From the IMG/VR virus record IMGVR_UViG_3300033145_003233, positions 62,001-126,000 of that record: a DNA stretch of 64,000 bases. One strand, written 5' to 3'. The stretch is from a virus. Below the pieces are notes generated by a model that was not told the DNA's origin, searched no databases, and was given only the letters and a program-made list of their open reading frames with translations. Positions 1-7,689 of the stretch are shown piece after piece; positions within the stretch are counted from its first letter, which is position 1, and each line of letters begins with the position of its first letter. Made by a program: the position numbers and the translations under genes.

Positions 1-24
1 AAGTGAAAAGAATCATAGTATAAT
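1..24 (+). promoter_or_regulatory. partial promoter of the kinase-like gene
   Basis: A perfect TATAAT lies at 19-24, preceded by AAGTGA at 1-6 with 12 bases between. The same AAGTGA-12-TATAAT layout recurs at other promoters in the window (5976, 31809, 36171). The -35 box would fall mostly outside the window. The ATG at 32 is only 7 bases after the -10 box, so the transcript would be leaderless or use another start. Confidence 0.5.
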
Positions 25-31
25 AGTTGCT

Positions 32-508
32 ATGAAAAAAGAATTTGTAATAATGCGTGGTCTTCCTGGCTCAGGTAAAAGCACCCTAGCTAAGCAATTA
101 GCAGGAACAAATGGTCAAATATTCTCTGCTGATGATTTCTTTATGGACACAGATGGAAACTATAATTTTGACCCTTCTAAATTAGGACAAGCTCATGAGT
201 GGAATTATAATAGAATCAGAGAGGCTATCAGCGCAGGGGCCTCCCCTGTTATCCTGGACAATACAAATGTTGCACAATGGGAGTTAAGGAAATTAAAACC
301 TCTCATAGAACATGCTACATTAAGAGGATACAAGTCAAGAATAGAAGAACCTCAAACTCCTTGGGCAATGGACCCAGAAGAACTTGCGAAAAGAAACACT
401 CACGGAGTTCCTCAAGAAGCTATTGAAGGAAAACTTAGAAAATGGGTTAAAGATCCCACAATAGAAGATATCCAAAGCAATTTTGGCATTCCTCAATCTC
501 CCCAATAA
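32..508 (+). CDS. AAA_33 / N4BP2-like P-loop kinase (polynucleotide-kinase type)
   Basis: 158 aa. A Walker A loop GLPGSGKST sits at residues 10-18, followed by SADDFF near residue 32 and an LDNTNV motif near residue 76. This is the arrangement of the small N4BP2-like or polynucleotide-kinase-like P-loop enzymes that phosphorylate nucleic-acid ends or small substrates. The C-terminal third is charged and without recognised motifs. The substrate cannot be told from sequence; a 5'-polynucleotide kinase role in tRNA or DNA repair is the most usual for phage members. Confidence 0.75.
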   Translation: MKKEFVIMRGLPGSGKSTLAKQLAGTNGQIFSADDFFMDTDGNYNFDPSKLGQAHEWNYNRIREAISAGASPVILDNTNVAQWELRKLKPLIEHATLRGYKSRIEEPQTPWAMDPEELAKRNTHGVPQEAIEGKLRKWVKDPTIEDIQSNFGIPQSPQ

Positions 509-565
509 AAATGGGGAGAAAACCCTTGCAGGCCTTCCCCCCACAGAGTAGTGGAATCAGGGGGG

Positions 566-1180
566 TTATTTACATTTTATCGCGTTAGCAAATAAATCTT
601 TTATTTTAACTTCTTCCATTTTATACCATCCGGTTGGCATATCATTAAAATATTGATTTATATATTGTTTATAAGAATTGAACCAGTTCTTTCTGTTTTT
701 TTCTGATGTTTTGTTTATTTTTTTTCGGCTAATTCCAGTCAAATATGTTGCATAGTCTTCTGCTTCTTTGTTTACATTATCAGAATCATTCTTATTGCAG
801 GAAGCAGGCCCCCAATGAAGCAACTTTCTATCTGAAGAAATGGCCCAACAGTCTACATTATATTTAGACAATTCTAAAAATTTCTTACTAAATTTTATAG
901 CTTGAGGATCATAACCTTGATTTTCTAAATTCTCGTCAGAACGACTTTCTTTAACTATTACATCATTTATAGCTATTAAGTCGCCAGAATTGAATTGAGT
1001 TTTAACTAAAACATCTATATCTCTAATTCTAAAATCTGAATTATCAATATTCTCAGCATAAGATCCCCAGAGATAAAGATCTTTAACTCCCTTTACTTTT
1101 CTAAAATCTTCTAACGCCCCTGATATGTGGGGCTTTATATCTTTTATCTTAGGCATACACTTTTCGTACCAAGAACTCAA
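566..1180 (-). CDS. minimal nucleotidyltransferase-fold protein
   Basis: 204 aa. The motif GS at residues 39-40 followed by D54 and D56 (DIDVLV) matches the GSx(n)DxD signature of the pol-beta nucleotidyltransferase superfamily, as in MNT antitoxins and aminoglycoside-type NTases. The start is a TTG at 1180, chosen because a strong GAGGAG Shine-Dalgarno lies about 9 bases upstream; the first ATG (codon 9) has none. It stands alone on the minus strand between plus-strand genes. No HEPN toxin partner is adjacent, so an antitoxin role is not supported. The transferred group is unknown. Confidence 0.6.
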   Translation of the reverse strand: MSSWYEKCMPKIKDIKPHISGALEDFRKVKGVKDLYLWGSYAENIDNSDFRIRDIDVLVKTQFNSGDLIAINDVIVKESRSDENLENQGYDPQAIKFSKKFLELSKYNVDCWAISSDRKLLHWGPASCNKNDSDNVNKEAEDYATYLTGISRKKINKTSEKNRKNWFNSYKQYINQYFNDMPTGWYKMEEVKIKDLFANAIKCK

Positions 1181-1321
1181 TATTAATCTCCTCGTAACTT
1201 TATTAATGTTTTTTATTTCAAGTATATTTATTATATTCCTTTTTTTGTCTTTCCGCTTAATGAAAAAAAGAGGTTTTTCCGATATATAAAAATATATAAA
1301 AGGGGTTTTAAAGTATAAAGA

Positions 1322-2179
1322 ATGAAAAAAATATTTTTAATTCTGTTATTGTTATCGTTAATAACTGCTGCTTGGGCAGGAACAAGAAGAACTAGGGAAC
1401 AAGAGTACCTGAAAGGGTCGTTCACTATAGAAGAAGGTATGTCTTTTTCCAGAAATTTTCGGGCTTGTGATGTAGATGGAGATCCCTTAATAATAGAAAT
1501 AGATGACTTGCCTCCAGGAGCAACTTTATCAGATGCCATACCTTTAATCTGGGACCCTGATCCCAATCATTGTAATAATGAATCAGATCCAAACTATTGC
1601 ATGACCTGTTTCTCTGGTTCTGTAAATACTAGTTGGTATATTTCAACTTTTGACTGGACCCCCGATTATACTCAAGCAGGATTCTATCAACTACATCTTC
1701 ATGTAATGGACGATCAGGGAGGAGATGATTGGGTGATGTATGAGATAACTGTTACCAATGTAGATCAAGGGCCTGGAACAAGAAGACCAAGAGAAGACGA
1801 ATATTTAGCAGCCACGATAAATGTATCAGAAGGAGAACTTGTTTCTGCTACTATCAGAACTTGTGATGTAGATGGAGACCCGATACAAATAGAAGTAGAA
1901 GATTTGCCTGCTGGGGCAATCTTGTCAGATGCCATTGAAATAGTCCCATCTCCTGATCCAAATGTGTGTGACGAAGATCCCAACAATATGGAAGCATGCC
2001 TTGCATGTTTAAATAGTCCTACTACAAGCTGGTATTCTGCCACTATAACGTGGACTCCAGATTATTCACAAGCAGGGCAATATAAGCTTTACGTTCACTC
2101 AATGTCTGGCCTTGGTGGAGAAGATTGGGTGGTGATAATAATAAATGTAGCCGATAAAAATAGAGAACCTGTATTATAA
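1322..2179 (+). CDS. secreted protein with two cadherin/Ig-like (He_PIG-type) repeats
   Basis: 285 aa. A classical signal peptide ends near AWA (residue 19), followed directly by a basic patch (TRRTRE). Two tandem repeats of about 130 residues follow, each with CDVDGDP, a DLPxGA motif, paired cysteines and WTPDYxQAGxY near the end; these fit the calcium-binding putative-Ig/cadherin-like fold of bacterial surface proteins. The protein ends at NREPVL, the usual linker between such repeats, as if cut at a domain boundary. It is followed 17 bases later by a one-repeat paralogue. A surface or periplasmic binding role is likely; the ligand is unknown. Confidence 0.65.
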   Translation: MKKIFLILLLLSLITAAWAGTRRTREQEYLKGSFTIEEGMSFSRNFRACDVDGDPLIIEIDDLPPGATLSDAIPLIWDPDPNHCNNESDPNYCMTCFSGSVNTSWYISTFDWTPDYTQAGFYQLHLHVMDDQGGDDWVMYEITVTNVDQGPGTRRPREDEYLAATINVSEGELVSATIRTCDVDGDPIQIEVEDLPAGAILSDAIEIVPSPDPNVCDEDPNNMEACLACLNSPTTSWYSATITWTPDYSQAGQYKLYVHSMSGLGGEDWVVIIINVADKNREPVL

Positions 2180-2196
2180 TTTATAAAGGAGAAAAA

Positions 2197-2643
2197 ATGA
2201 AAAAGAAAATGATATTACTTTTAATGATTGCTGCATGCTTAACTGTCAGCACTGTTCTATTTGGTGTGTCTAGACACACTAGGGTAGATGCGCCAGTTCG
2301 TTTTAGCATAACCATAACAGAAGGAGAAGCTCTCACAAAGACTATTTCATGTTATGACCCTGATGGAGACCCAGTGACCATTACGGTAGAAGACCTTCCA
2401 GCAGGAGCTAGTGTCGCCCCTCAGGTAACACAACCTCCTGGGTATAGTGATCCTGATTTGCCAGCTGTGCCTCCAGATGCCCCTAATGCCGTTTGGTACA
2501 CAAGAGAACTCACATGGACTCCTGATGCAGAACAGTCTGGGGTAGCCACAATTTATATTCATGCAACAGATGACTCAGGCGATGATGACTGGGTAAAATA
2601 CGAGATTACTGTTACTAACGTAAATCGTCCTCCTGTGTTATAA
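2197..2643 (+). CDS. secreted single cadherin/Ig-like repeat protein
   Basis: 148 aa paralogue of the preceding gene with one repeat instead of two. It has a signal peptide (hydrophobic core residues 5-21, cleavage near FGV), a basic SRHTR patch, then YDPDGDP, DLPAGA and WTPDAEQSGVA motifs. It ends at NRPPVL, the typical inter-repeat linker. The Shine-Dalgarno AAGGAG lies upstream of ATG 2197. It is probably co-transcribed with the two-repeat gene; the large terminator at 2669-2723 closes the unit. Confidence 0.65.
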   Translation: MKKKMILLLMIAACLTVSTVLFGVSRHTRVDAPVRFSITITEGEALTKTISCYDPDGDPVTITVEDLPAGASVAPQVTQPPGYSDPDLPAVPPDAPNAVWYTRELTWTPDAEQSGVATIYIHATDDSGDDDWVKYEITVTNVNRPPVL

Positions 2644-2668
2644 CATATAGTTATTGTTATATAAAAAT

Positions 2669-2723
2669 AGAGGGTCTTATAGAATTACGATGGAGGAGGA
2701 GTAATTCTTAGACCCTCTTTTTT
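2669..2723 (+). terminator. rho-independent terminator
   Basis: A long stem, AGAGGGTCTTATAGAATTAC at 2669-2688 pairing with GTAATTCTTAGACCCTCT at 2701-2718 (near perfect), is followed by a T run. It ends the secreted-protein unit. Confidence 0.9.
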
Positions 2724-2736
2724 CCGATAATAAAAT

Positions 2737-3480
2737 ATGAAAAAAGAAATTTATAAATTTATAGACAAAGAAAAATATATTCCTGTTATAGCCAAGGAAA
2801 TAGTAGATACGTTTCAGACCGAAGCTGATCAAGAGAATATCGATTACAGCTTTACAATAAATAGAAAAACAGGAGAAGTATGTAATCAAGAGGCCAACAC
2901 ATATTTCCTTTTTGACACCTGTGGTCAAACTGTACTTCATAATTTTAAAAAAGCACTGTTTAATGATGATTTATCTCATATCGAAGAGGGAAGCGAAGAA
3001 GAGCAAAAATTAATGGAAGATGTTAAAAATTTTCTTTTAAAAGTTTGTAAAAATATAACAAAAGAATATTATGGAAATTTACAAGAAACAGTTAGAAGGG
3101 TAATTCTAGGAAATAAAGTTGATGCTGAAATAGCCCCTCTAGATATTATAGAAGTAATATCAATTGATTTAGCTGATTATTCTTCAATCCCAGAATCTTC
3201 AAAATATTTATTAAAGATAGGTAAGAAACCAGATTCAGATATAAACACAGATGAAATTATTAAATTTGTTCAGAATAGACAAGAAAAAACAGGCATGGAT
3301 ATTGATACAATTCTTTCTATTGAACAAAAAGCAGGAAACCCCATGTTTAAGAATGTCATAAGCATTGAAAAAGGTAGAAAATTTCTAAATGAAATCTCTA
3401 TTTATTTTTTTGTTGATTATTCTCTTAAAAATGAAAAAATAGAGGAAAAAGAGCTTGACAATAAGAAAGAAACAGTGTAG
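2737..3480 (+). CDS. hypothetical protein, 247 aa
   Basis: I do not recognise a family. The protein is acidic and Lys-rich, mostly predicted helical, with no signal peptide and no obvious catalytic motif. No Shine-Dalgarno is visible; instead CCGATAATA ends 4 bases before the ATG, an arrangement also seen before the genes at 45167 and 41687 (minus) that suggests a leaderless transcript starting right after the preceding terminator. The stop TAG lies 12 bases before the tRNA-Gly gene. Confidence 0.6.
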   Translation: MKKEIYKFIDKEKYIPVIAKEIVDTFQTEADQENIDYSFTINRKTGEVCNQEANTYFLFDTCGQTVLHNFKKALFNDDLSHIEEGSEEEQKLMEDVKNFLLKVCKNITKEYYGNLQETVRRVILGNKVDAEIAPLDIIEVISIDLADYSSIPESSKYLLKIGKKPDSDINTDEIIKFVQNRQEKTGMDIDTILSIEQKAGNPMFKNVISIEKGRKFLNEISIYFFVDYSLKNEKIEEKELDNKKETV

Positions 3481-3492
3481 AATAGCTTGTGC

Positions 3493-3564
3493 GTCGTGTT
3501 GGTGTCAATGGTAGCATATCAGCCCGCCACGCTGAAGGTGAGGGTTCAAGTCCCTTACACGACT
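3493..3564 (+). tRNA. tRNA-Gly (anticodon GCC)
   Basis: The acceptor stem GTCGTGT/ACACGAC, anticodon stem TCAGC/GCTGA with loop CCGCCAC (C at position 33 instead of the usual T), and T-arm GAGGG-TTCAAGT-CCCTT are all seen. The CCA end is not encoded. An HNH endonuclease gene on the opposite strand reads through this tRNA. Confidence 0.85.
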
Positions 3565-4233
3565 TATCTCTTCTTTTGAAATTTTTCCATGCCCCAAATC
3601 CCAATGGTGGTTCGGGCATAAAAAGACTAGGTTATCAAAGGAATTAATTTCGTTTAAAGTTACATCGTCATTAAAACTCCCTATATCTTTAATGTGACAT
3701 AAATCTAAATGATTTAAATAATCGCATAATAAACATTTGTCAGATTTCAACTTATAATATCTAGCTACCTGATGAGCGTGATTTCTTATCCCTTGATATC
3801 TATTTTTAGATGCTGGAATTTTTCGAAATTCTCTTATAGACTTTTCTCCAAATTTTTTCATAGTATAAGGAATATAACATTTTCTACAAGTTTGCGATTG
3901 TCTGATTATCCTTTTTCCACATATTTTACACAGATTGGGAGGCCCATACCGTCTTTTATTACTATAGGTGGCATTACAAGATTGGGAACAAAATTTAGGA
4001 TTTTTTGTTTTTTTGCCGCAATTTTTACATTCAATAATGGGTCTTTTTGGAGGTTGGATTCTTACCACCTCTCCAAAACATTCTAATAATGCATTGTTCC
4101 AGGTGCCAAATCTTCTTTCAACAGTTGCAGAATTGTATCTCCCATATTCATCATAATATTTTTTAGAAGGGATAGATTTTATTTTATTTTTTACGCTCTT
4201 TAAGTCATCTAAAAGCTCTTGTGTCTTAATCAT
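3505..4233 (-). CDS. HNH homing endonuclease overlapping a tRNA gene antisense
   Basis: 242 aa. An N-terminal helical DNA-binding region precedes zinc-type cysteine pairs (CKNCGKK...CSQSC, CKICG...CRKC) and a C-terminal HNH core (CLLCDY, LDLCHIKDI, LVFLCPNHHWDLGHG). The last 20 codons are encoded by the antisense of tRNA-Gly, giving the typical RVRDLNPHLQR tail. The start is placed at ATG 4233 because GGAGAAC lies 5-6 bases upstream; the longer frame from 4260 lacks a ribosome site. Such genes usually cut a site in related genomes lacking them, so the tRNA locus may be the homing target. A second HNH gene lies beside the other tRNA. Confidence 0.85.
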   Translation of the reverse strand: MIKTQELLDDLKSVKNKIKSIPSKKYYDEYGRYNSATVERRFGTWNNALLECFGEVVRIQPPKRPIIECKNCGKKTKNPKFCSQSCNATYSNKRRYGPPNLCKICGKRIIRQSQTCRKCYIPYTMKKFGEKSIREFRKIPASKNRYQGIRNHAHQVARYYKLKSDKCLLCDYLNHLDLCHIKDIGSFNDDVTLNEINSFDNLVFLCPNHHWDLGHGKISKEEISRVRDLNPHLQRGGLICYH

Positions 4234-4359
4234 TTTAGGTTCTCCAGAATCGAAATACACAATATCATCTTCCTTATATATTATGTACTACAAACGAGAT
4301 ACCTCTTTTTTATTTCATACACTCGAAAATTCATTCCTATAATATTTTTCAAAAAGTCC

Positions 4360-4388
4360 TTGACAAAAGTATATAAAAGTAGTATAAT
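4360..4388 (+). promoter_or_regulatory. consensus sigma-70 promoter
   Basis: TTGACA at 4360-4365 and TATAAT at 4383-4388 are separated by exactly 17 bases. It is one of only three perfect promoters I see in the window (others at 25346 on plus and 51850 on minus). Confidence 0.85.
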
Positions 4389-4394
4389 GTCGAT

Positions 4395-4586
4395 ATTAGA
4401 ATAGAGGAACTGTAGGCGTAGATACGATCCATAAATTGCTATGTCAAGTTCGCTAGCGACTCGTTGGTAGTTTAAAATCCTTAACGATTGGATATTTAGG
4501 ACCAATCAGCGAGACATATAAGGTGGAGAATCGGGAATCCTTACTACATTTCTCTGTTTCGTAAGTAATTTATCTAGGAAATAGAC
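4395..4586 (+). ncRNA. long, probably structured 5' leader RNA
   Basis: About 190 bases lie between the promoter and ATG 4587 without a gene. The 3' strand CCAATC-AGCGA-GACAT (4502-4517, contiguous) pairs with three upstream segments: GATTGG (4486-4491), TCGCT (4450-4454) and ATGTC (4441-4445). A further pairing, GGAGAA with TTCTCT, follows downstream. This looks like a multi-helix leader, either a cis-regulator or an independent small RNA. I do not recognise a known riboswitch class. Confidence 0.45.
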
Positions 4587-5120
4587 ATGGAAACAAAAGA
4601 AGAATTAAAAGAAAAGATTAAAAAACTTGATCGTCAGCAAGATAGAATTCATGCGCAAAGTCAAGCCCTATGGAATCAAGGCTCAGAAATACAAAAACAA
4701 AGAGAAAAAGTTGTTATGGAGTATTTTAAGGTTTGTGGTTTTCTAAGCAGAATGACATGGAGAATTGATACTCCTAATTTCTTCGATAGATTTATGTTAT
4801 CCGCTAAAGAAGATTGGATACAATGTCCCCAAGAACTTGTTGATATACTTAAACCTAGTTATCATGAGCACTATTCTTTTGATGAGAATGAGATAGAGGG
4901 AGTGAAATTTAAATTACATTTTGATGATGGAGAAATATCTTTAGAGATAATATTAGACGAAGGTAATACCAATATAAATGATATACAAAGATTCTTAGAA
5001 CTATGGAAAATAAAAGTAGATTTAACAACAATAGAAAATGACATAATTGACCATCAAAAAAAGATAGACACAAAACAAAAAATTATTAATTCCTTTAATA
5101 GCATAAGAGAGAAAAAATGA
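4587..5120 (+). CDS. hypothetical coiled-coil protein, 177 aa
   Basis: The first 50 residues are Lys/Glu/Gln-rich and predicted to form a coiled coil. The middle contains a WRIDTPNFFDRFML segment and an acidic region, and the C-terminus is again charged. No family is recognised. AGGAA lies 8 bases before the ATG. It is the first gene after the consensus promoter and the structured leader and overlaps the next gene by 4 bases (ATGA), so it heads an operon of three genes. Confidence 0.65.
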   Translation: METKEELKEKIKKLDRQQDRIHAQSQALWNQGSEIQKQREKVVMEYFKVCGFLSRMTWRIDTPNFFDRFMLSAKEDWIQCPQELVDILKPSYHEHYSFDENEIEGVKFKLHFDDGEISLEIILDEGNTNINDIQRFLELWKIKVDLTTIENDIIDHQKKIDTKQKIINSFNSIREKK

Positions 5121-5428
5121 AACATGGTCGTCTTCTATCTATTACCCCTGAAAAAGTTGGACCTCACAAAATGGAAATACGAGTTGATGGTCGTGCCATC
5201 GGGACTGTTCAAGGAGAAGTATTTAAAACTATAGAAACCAAGAAATTCAGAAAAAATGTATTAAATGAAAAAACAGGACGTTATGAAGAGAAAATAGTAG
5301 AAGAGAAAACAGAAGGAACTGTTAATAGCATGATAGAAAAAACTAAAGCAATAGTAGAATGGATGACAACTCAATACAAGCCAATGACTCATGGAGAATT
5401 GTCCTTTATAGATCCAAAACATTTATGA
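5117..5428 (+). CDS. hypothetical protein, 103 aa
   Basis: A small soluble protein with a beta-rich N-terminal half (HKMEIRVDGRAIGTV) and a helical C-terminal half. No known family. It overlaps both neighbours by 4 bases (ATGA junctions), which suggests translational coupling between the coiled-coil protein and the metallophosphoesterase. Confidence 0.6.
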   Translation: MKHGRLLSITPEKVGPHKMEIRVDGRAIGTVQGEVFKTIETKKFRKNVLNEKTGRYEEKIVEEKTEGTVNSMIEKTKAIVEWMTTQYKPMTHGELSFIDPKHL

Positions 5429-5988
5429 ACGATCAGCCATCAAAATATTATCTAATTACAGATACCCACTTCTTTCATGATAAAATGACACTCTATTGTA
5501 ATAGACCTTCTGATTTTGACAGGATTATTATAAACCAGTGGAGAAATATAGTAAAACCTCAAGATGTAGTTTTTCATCTAGGAGATGTAATATGGGGATC
5601 TCAAGATCAGCTAATCTCAGTTATGAACCAGCTGCCTGGAATAAAAATCCTTATCAGGGGGAATCACGATAGAAACCATTCTAACAACTGGTTTATAAGG
5701 GCTGGCTTTGCAGCAGTGGTAGAAAAAGTCCAAGTTAGTGGTATTGTTCTTTCTCATTTTCCCGCGATTTTATCAGAAGAAGAACTCAAAAGAGGAATAA
5801 TTAATGTCCACGGACATTTTCACAATAATCCTGCCGACAAATGGGAAAGAGAACAAAAGAAAAAAATCACTAAAAATCACTATATTTTGGTCCTAGAAGA
5901 TGTGGGATATATGCCAATATCCCTACAATCTGTCTTAAAACGAAAATTTATCAAAAGTTCTCAGAAAATTCTTGAAAGTGAAAGATAA
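5425..5988 (+). CDS. calcineurin-like metallophosphoesterase
   Basis: 187 aa. All dinuclear-metal motifs are present in order: DTHFFH (D13, H15), HLGDVIWG, RGNHDRNH, LSHFP and VHGHFHN. The length is typical of the small phage and bacterial phosphoesterases related to YfcE. The start is placed at ATG 5425, which overlaps the stop of the previous gene; the longer frame adds 22 residues with no homology-like features. The natural substrate (phosphodiester, nucleotide or phosphoprotein) cannot be read from the sequence. Confidence 0.85.
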   Translation: MNDQPSKYYLITDTHFFHDKMTLYCNRPSDFDRIIINQWRNIVKPQDVVFHLGDVIWGSQDQLISVMNQLPGIKILIRGNHDRNHSNNWFIRAGFAAVVEKVQVSGIVLSHFPAILSEEELKRGIINVHGHFHNNPADKWEREQKKKITKNHYILVLEDVGYMPISLQSVLKRKFIKSSQKILESER

Positions 5989-5999
5989 TGTGGTATAAA
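5972..5999 (+). promoter_or_regulatory. promoter of the AAAGTGA type
   Basis: TTGAAA at 5972-5977 runs into AAGTGA (5976-5981), then 12 bases to TATAAA at 5994-5999. It overlaps the end of the phosphoesterase gene and points to the gene at 6055. Confidence 0.55.
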
Positions 6000-6054
6000 G
6001 TGATAAGTTGTATTAATGATGTAGATATGGTTAAATTTTTCAAAGGATGAAGAA

Positions 6055-6333
6055 ATGGCAAGAAATGGCGTAAAAATAATTGACAGAGCCGTAGGAAGGT
6101 TCAAGGGGATAGTGAAGGACCTCGACAATGGTATTAATGCCTGTGGCAAAGAGCAAACGAAAAATACCGCGAAGGTGGACAAGCTAACTGCCAAGAACGA
6201 GGTATTACAAACCAAAACGAAGCAGGCAGTAATCTTCAGAGATAATCTGAATTCTATGCTTCATGACGAAAAACCCCCTTCTGGAGAAGAAAAGGCCGAA
6301 GAGCCGGAAAATGCCGAAGATCAGGAAAATTAA
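6055..6333 (+). CDS. hypothetical coiled-coil protein, 92 aa
   Basis: Residues 15-75 are heptad-like and charged. The C-terminus is acidic and Pro/Glu-rich. Codon use is somewhat richer in G+C than that of its neighbours. AAGGA lies about 9 bases before the ATG and a promoter lies just upstream. No family is recognised; the size and helix content resemble small phage structural or assembly helpers, but that is a guess. Confidence 0.6.
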   Translation: MARNGVKIIDRAVGRFKGIVKDLDNGINACGKEQTKNTAKVDKLTAKNEVLQTKTKQAVIFRDNLNSMLHDEKPPSGEEKAEEPENAEDQEN

Positions 6334-6418
6334 TTCTGCGAGGACATAATATCTGATTAAAGGAGTTCTGTCATTTATTTCGAATATATAGATATAAACT
6401 ATTTATATAGGAGAAATA

Positions 6419-7105
6419 ATGAGAAAAAGGACAAATGTAGTATGGGCGTCCCCTCTTAAGGAACTGAAAAAAGTTGTTGCTGAAAGCAATAGCTTAGCTG
6501 ATATTTTAAGACATTTCGATCTTCCTTTAGCGAGTGCAAATTATAGAACTCTAAAGAAAAGATTAAATGAAGAAAAGATCATCTATACTCATATCCAGTT
6601 AGGAATAAATAGTAACAGAGGTAGGAAATTTCATGGCAAGGGGATTCCTTTATCAGAAGTGATGATAGAAAATTCTAATTATGATAGAGGATCTTTAAAA
6701 AAAAGACTGATAAGAAATAGCATGTTAAAAAATAGATGTGCTATATGTAATTTAGAACCAATCTGGCAAGATAAAAATTTAACAATGGTTCTAGACCATA
6801 TTAATGGGAATGGTAGTGATCATAGGTTAGAAAATTTAAGATTATTATGCCCTAATTGCAACAGCCAAACTTCTACCTTTTCCGGCAGACATCGCAAAAA
6901 ACGTTATTATTGTAAAGAATGCGGAGAAGAAAGAAAATGGAAAGATTCTAAATTGTGTCACAAGTGTTCAGGAATTCAAAGAAGAAAGGTCAAAAATAGA
7001 CCTCCTAAAAAACGGTTATTGAAAGAAATAGAAGAAACTAATTGTTGTGCTGTAGGTAGAAAATATGGTGTTTCTAACAGTGCTATTATAAAATGGTTGA
7101 AATAA
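6419..7105 (+). CDS. HNH endonuclease beside tRNA-Gln
   Basis: 228 aa. The core lies at residues about 100-145: CAICN, VLDHINGNGSDHRLENLRLLCPNC, an HNH fold with zinc-binding cysteine pairs. A second zinc module (CKEC...CHKC) and a C-terminal helix-turn-helix-like segment (CCAVGRKYGVSNSAIIKWLK) follow; the latter resembles the DNA-binding domains of phage homing endonucleases. A clear Shine-Dalgarno (AGGAG) precedes the ATG. The tRNA-Gln gene begins 40 bases after its stop. Confidence 0.85.
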   Translation: MRKRTNVVWASPLKELKKVVAESNSLADILRHFDLPLASANYRTLKKRLNEEKIIYTHIQLGINSNRGRKFHGKGIPLSEVMIENSNYDRGSLKKRLIRNSMLKNRCAICNLEPIWQDKNLTMVLDHINGNGSDHRLENLRLLCPNCNSQTSTFSGRHRKKRYYCKECGEERKWKDSKLCHKCSGIQRRKVKNRPPKKRLLKEIEETNCCAVGRKYGVSNSAIIKWLK

Positions 7106-7145
7106 AAAAAGGGTTCGGCCCATCTTGGTCGAAGTTTAATATGAC

Positions 7146-7217
7146 TGAGCAGTAGTTCAATGGTAGAACGTCTGGCTCTGAACCAGAAGGTTGTAGGTTC
7201 AAGTCCTACCTGCTCAA
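7146..7217 (+). tRNA. tRNA-Gln (anticodon CTG)
   Basis: The acceptor stem TGAGCAG/CTGCTCA, anticodon stem TCTGG/CCAGA with loop CTCTGAA, and T-arm GTAGG-TTCAAGT-CCTAC are all present. CCA is not encoded. It would read CAG, a codon less favoured than CAA in this AT-rich DNA. Confidence 0.9.
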
Positions 7218-7313
7218 CTTTAAGAAAGAAAATGGAAAAAGAAAACGACAGTTTAGAATCTGACCCGTATCATCAGCGATGGTGCGGAATAAATTCTAGG
7301 GTAAGAACAGAGA

Positions 7314-7610
7314 ATGATTTCAAGGACTATATCTATAGATATTGTACGGCATCTACAAAAGAAAGGATATTCTGTAGATGATATATCTAATTCTATGGGT
7401 ACGTCTCCTCAACACATAAATAATGTCATAGATAAAAAAGAACCTCTCACACCTGACGATATCAATATTTATCTCAATAACACCAAAATATCATTTTGGG
7501 AATTTGCCTATGAAGCTATCCCACTTTCACATCTCCCCGAAAAGGCCCAAAAAAGAATTCTACTTTGCAAAGAGATTGCAGAACACTTGAAAAAAAAGAA
7601 TAAAAAGTAG
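7314..7610 (+). CDS. small helix-turn-helix (XRE-like) protein
   Basis: 98 aa. Residues 10-40 (VRHLQKKGYSVDDISNSMG) have the helix-turn-helix pattern of XRE/Cro-type regulators, followed by NVIDKKEPLTPDDINIYL as in such repressors. The C-terminus is Lys-rich. The start lacks a good Shine-Dalgarno. A 49-codon frame from ATG 7232 overlaps it in another frame; I cannot tell whether that is a separate peptide, so only this frame is called. A regulatory role is inferred from the fold only. Confidence 0.55.
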   Translation: MISRTISIDIVRHLQKKGYSVDDISNSMGTSPQHINNVIDKKEPLTPDDINIYLNNTKISFWEFAYEAIPLSHLPEKAQKRILLCKEIAEHLKKKNKK

Positions 7611-7639
7611 TTGATAGTGAAAGTGATTTATGGTATAAT
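7611..7639 (+). promoter_or_regulatory. promoter upstream of the gene at 7690
   Basis: TTGATA at 7611-7616, a 17-base spacer containing two AGTGA copies, then TATAAT at 7634-7639. Confidence 0.65.
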
Positions 7640-7689
7640 GCCAACTGATTAAATATGAATAATTATAACTAATTACAGGATAATGACTT

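Noticed and set aside
566-1180. MNT/HEPN toxin-antitoxin pair
   Set aside because: Only the nucleotidyltransferase is present; no HEPN gene is adjacent.
7160-7381. Frame with VERLALNQKVVGSSPTCS
   Set aside because: The sequence is a typical translation of a tRNA gene (tRNA-Gln) and no protein similarity is expected; only its end from ATG 7232 could be a separate peptide.
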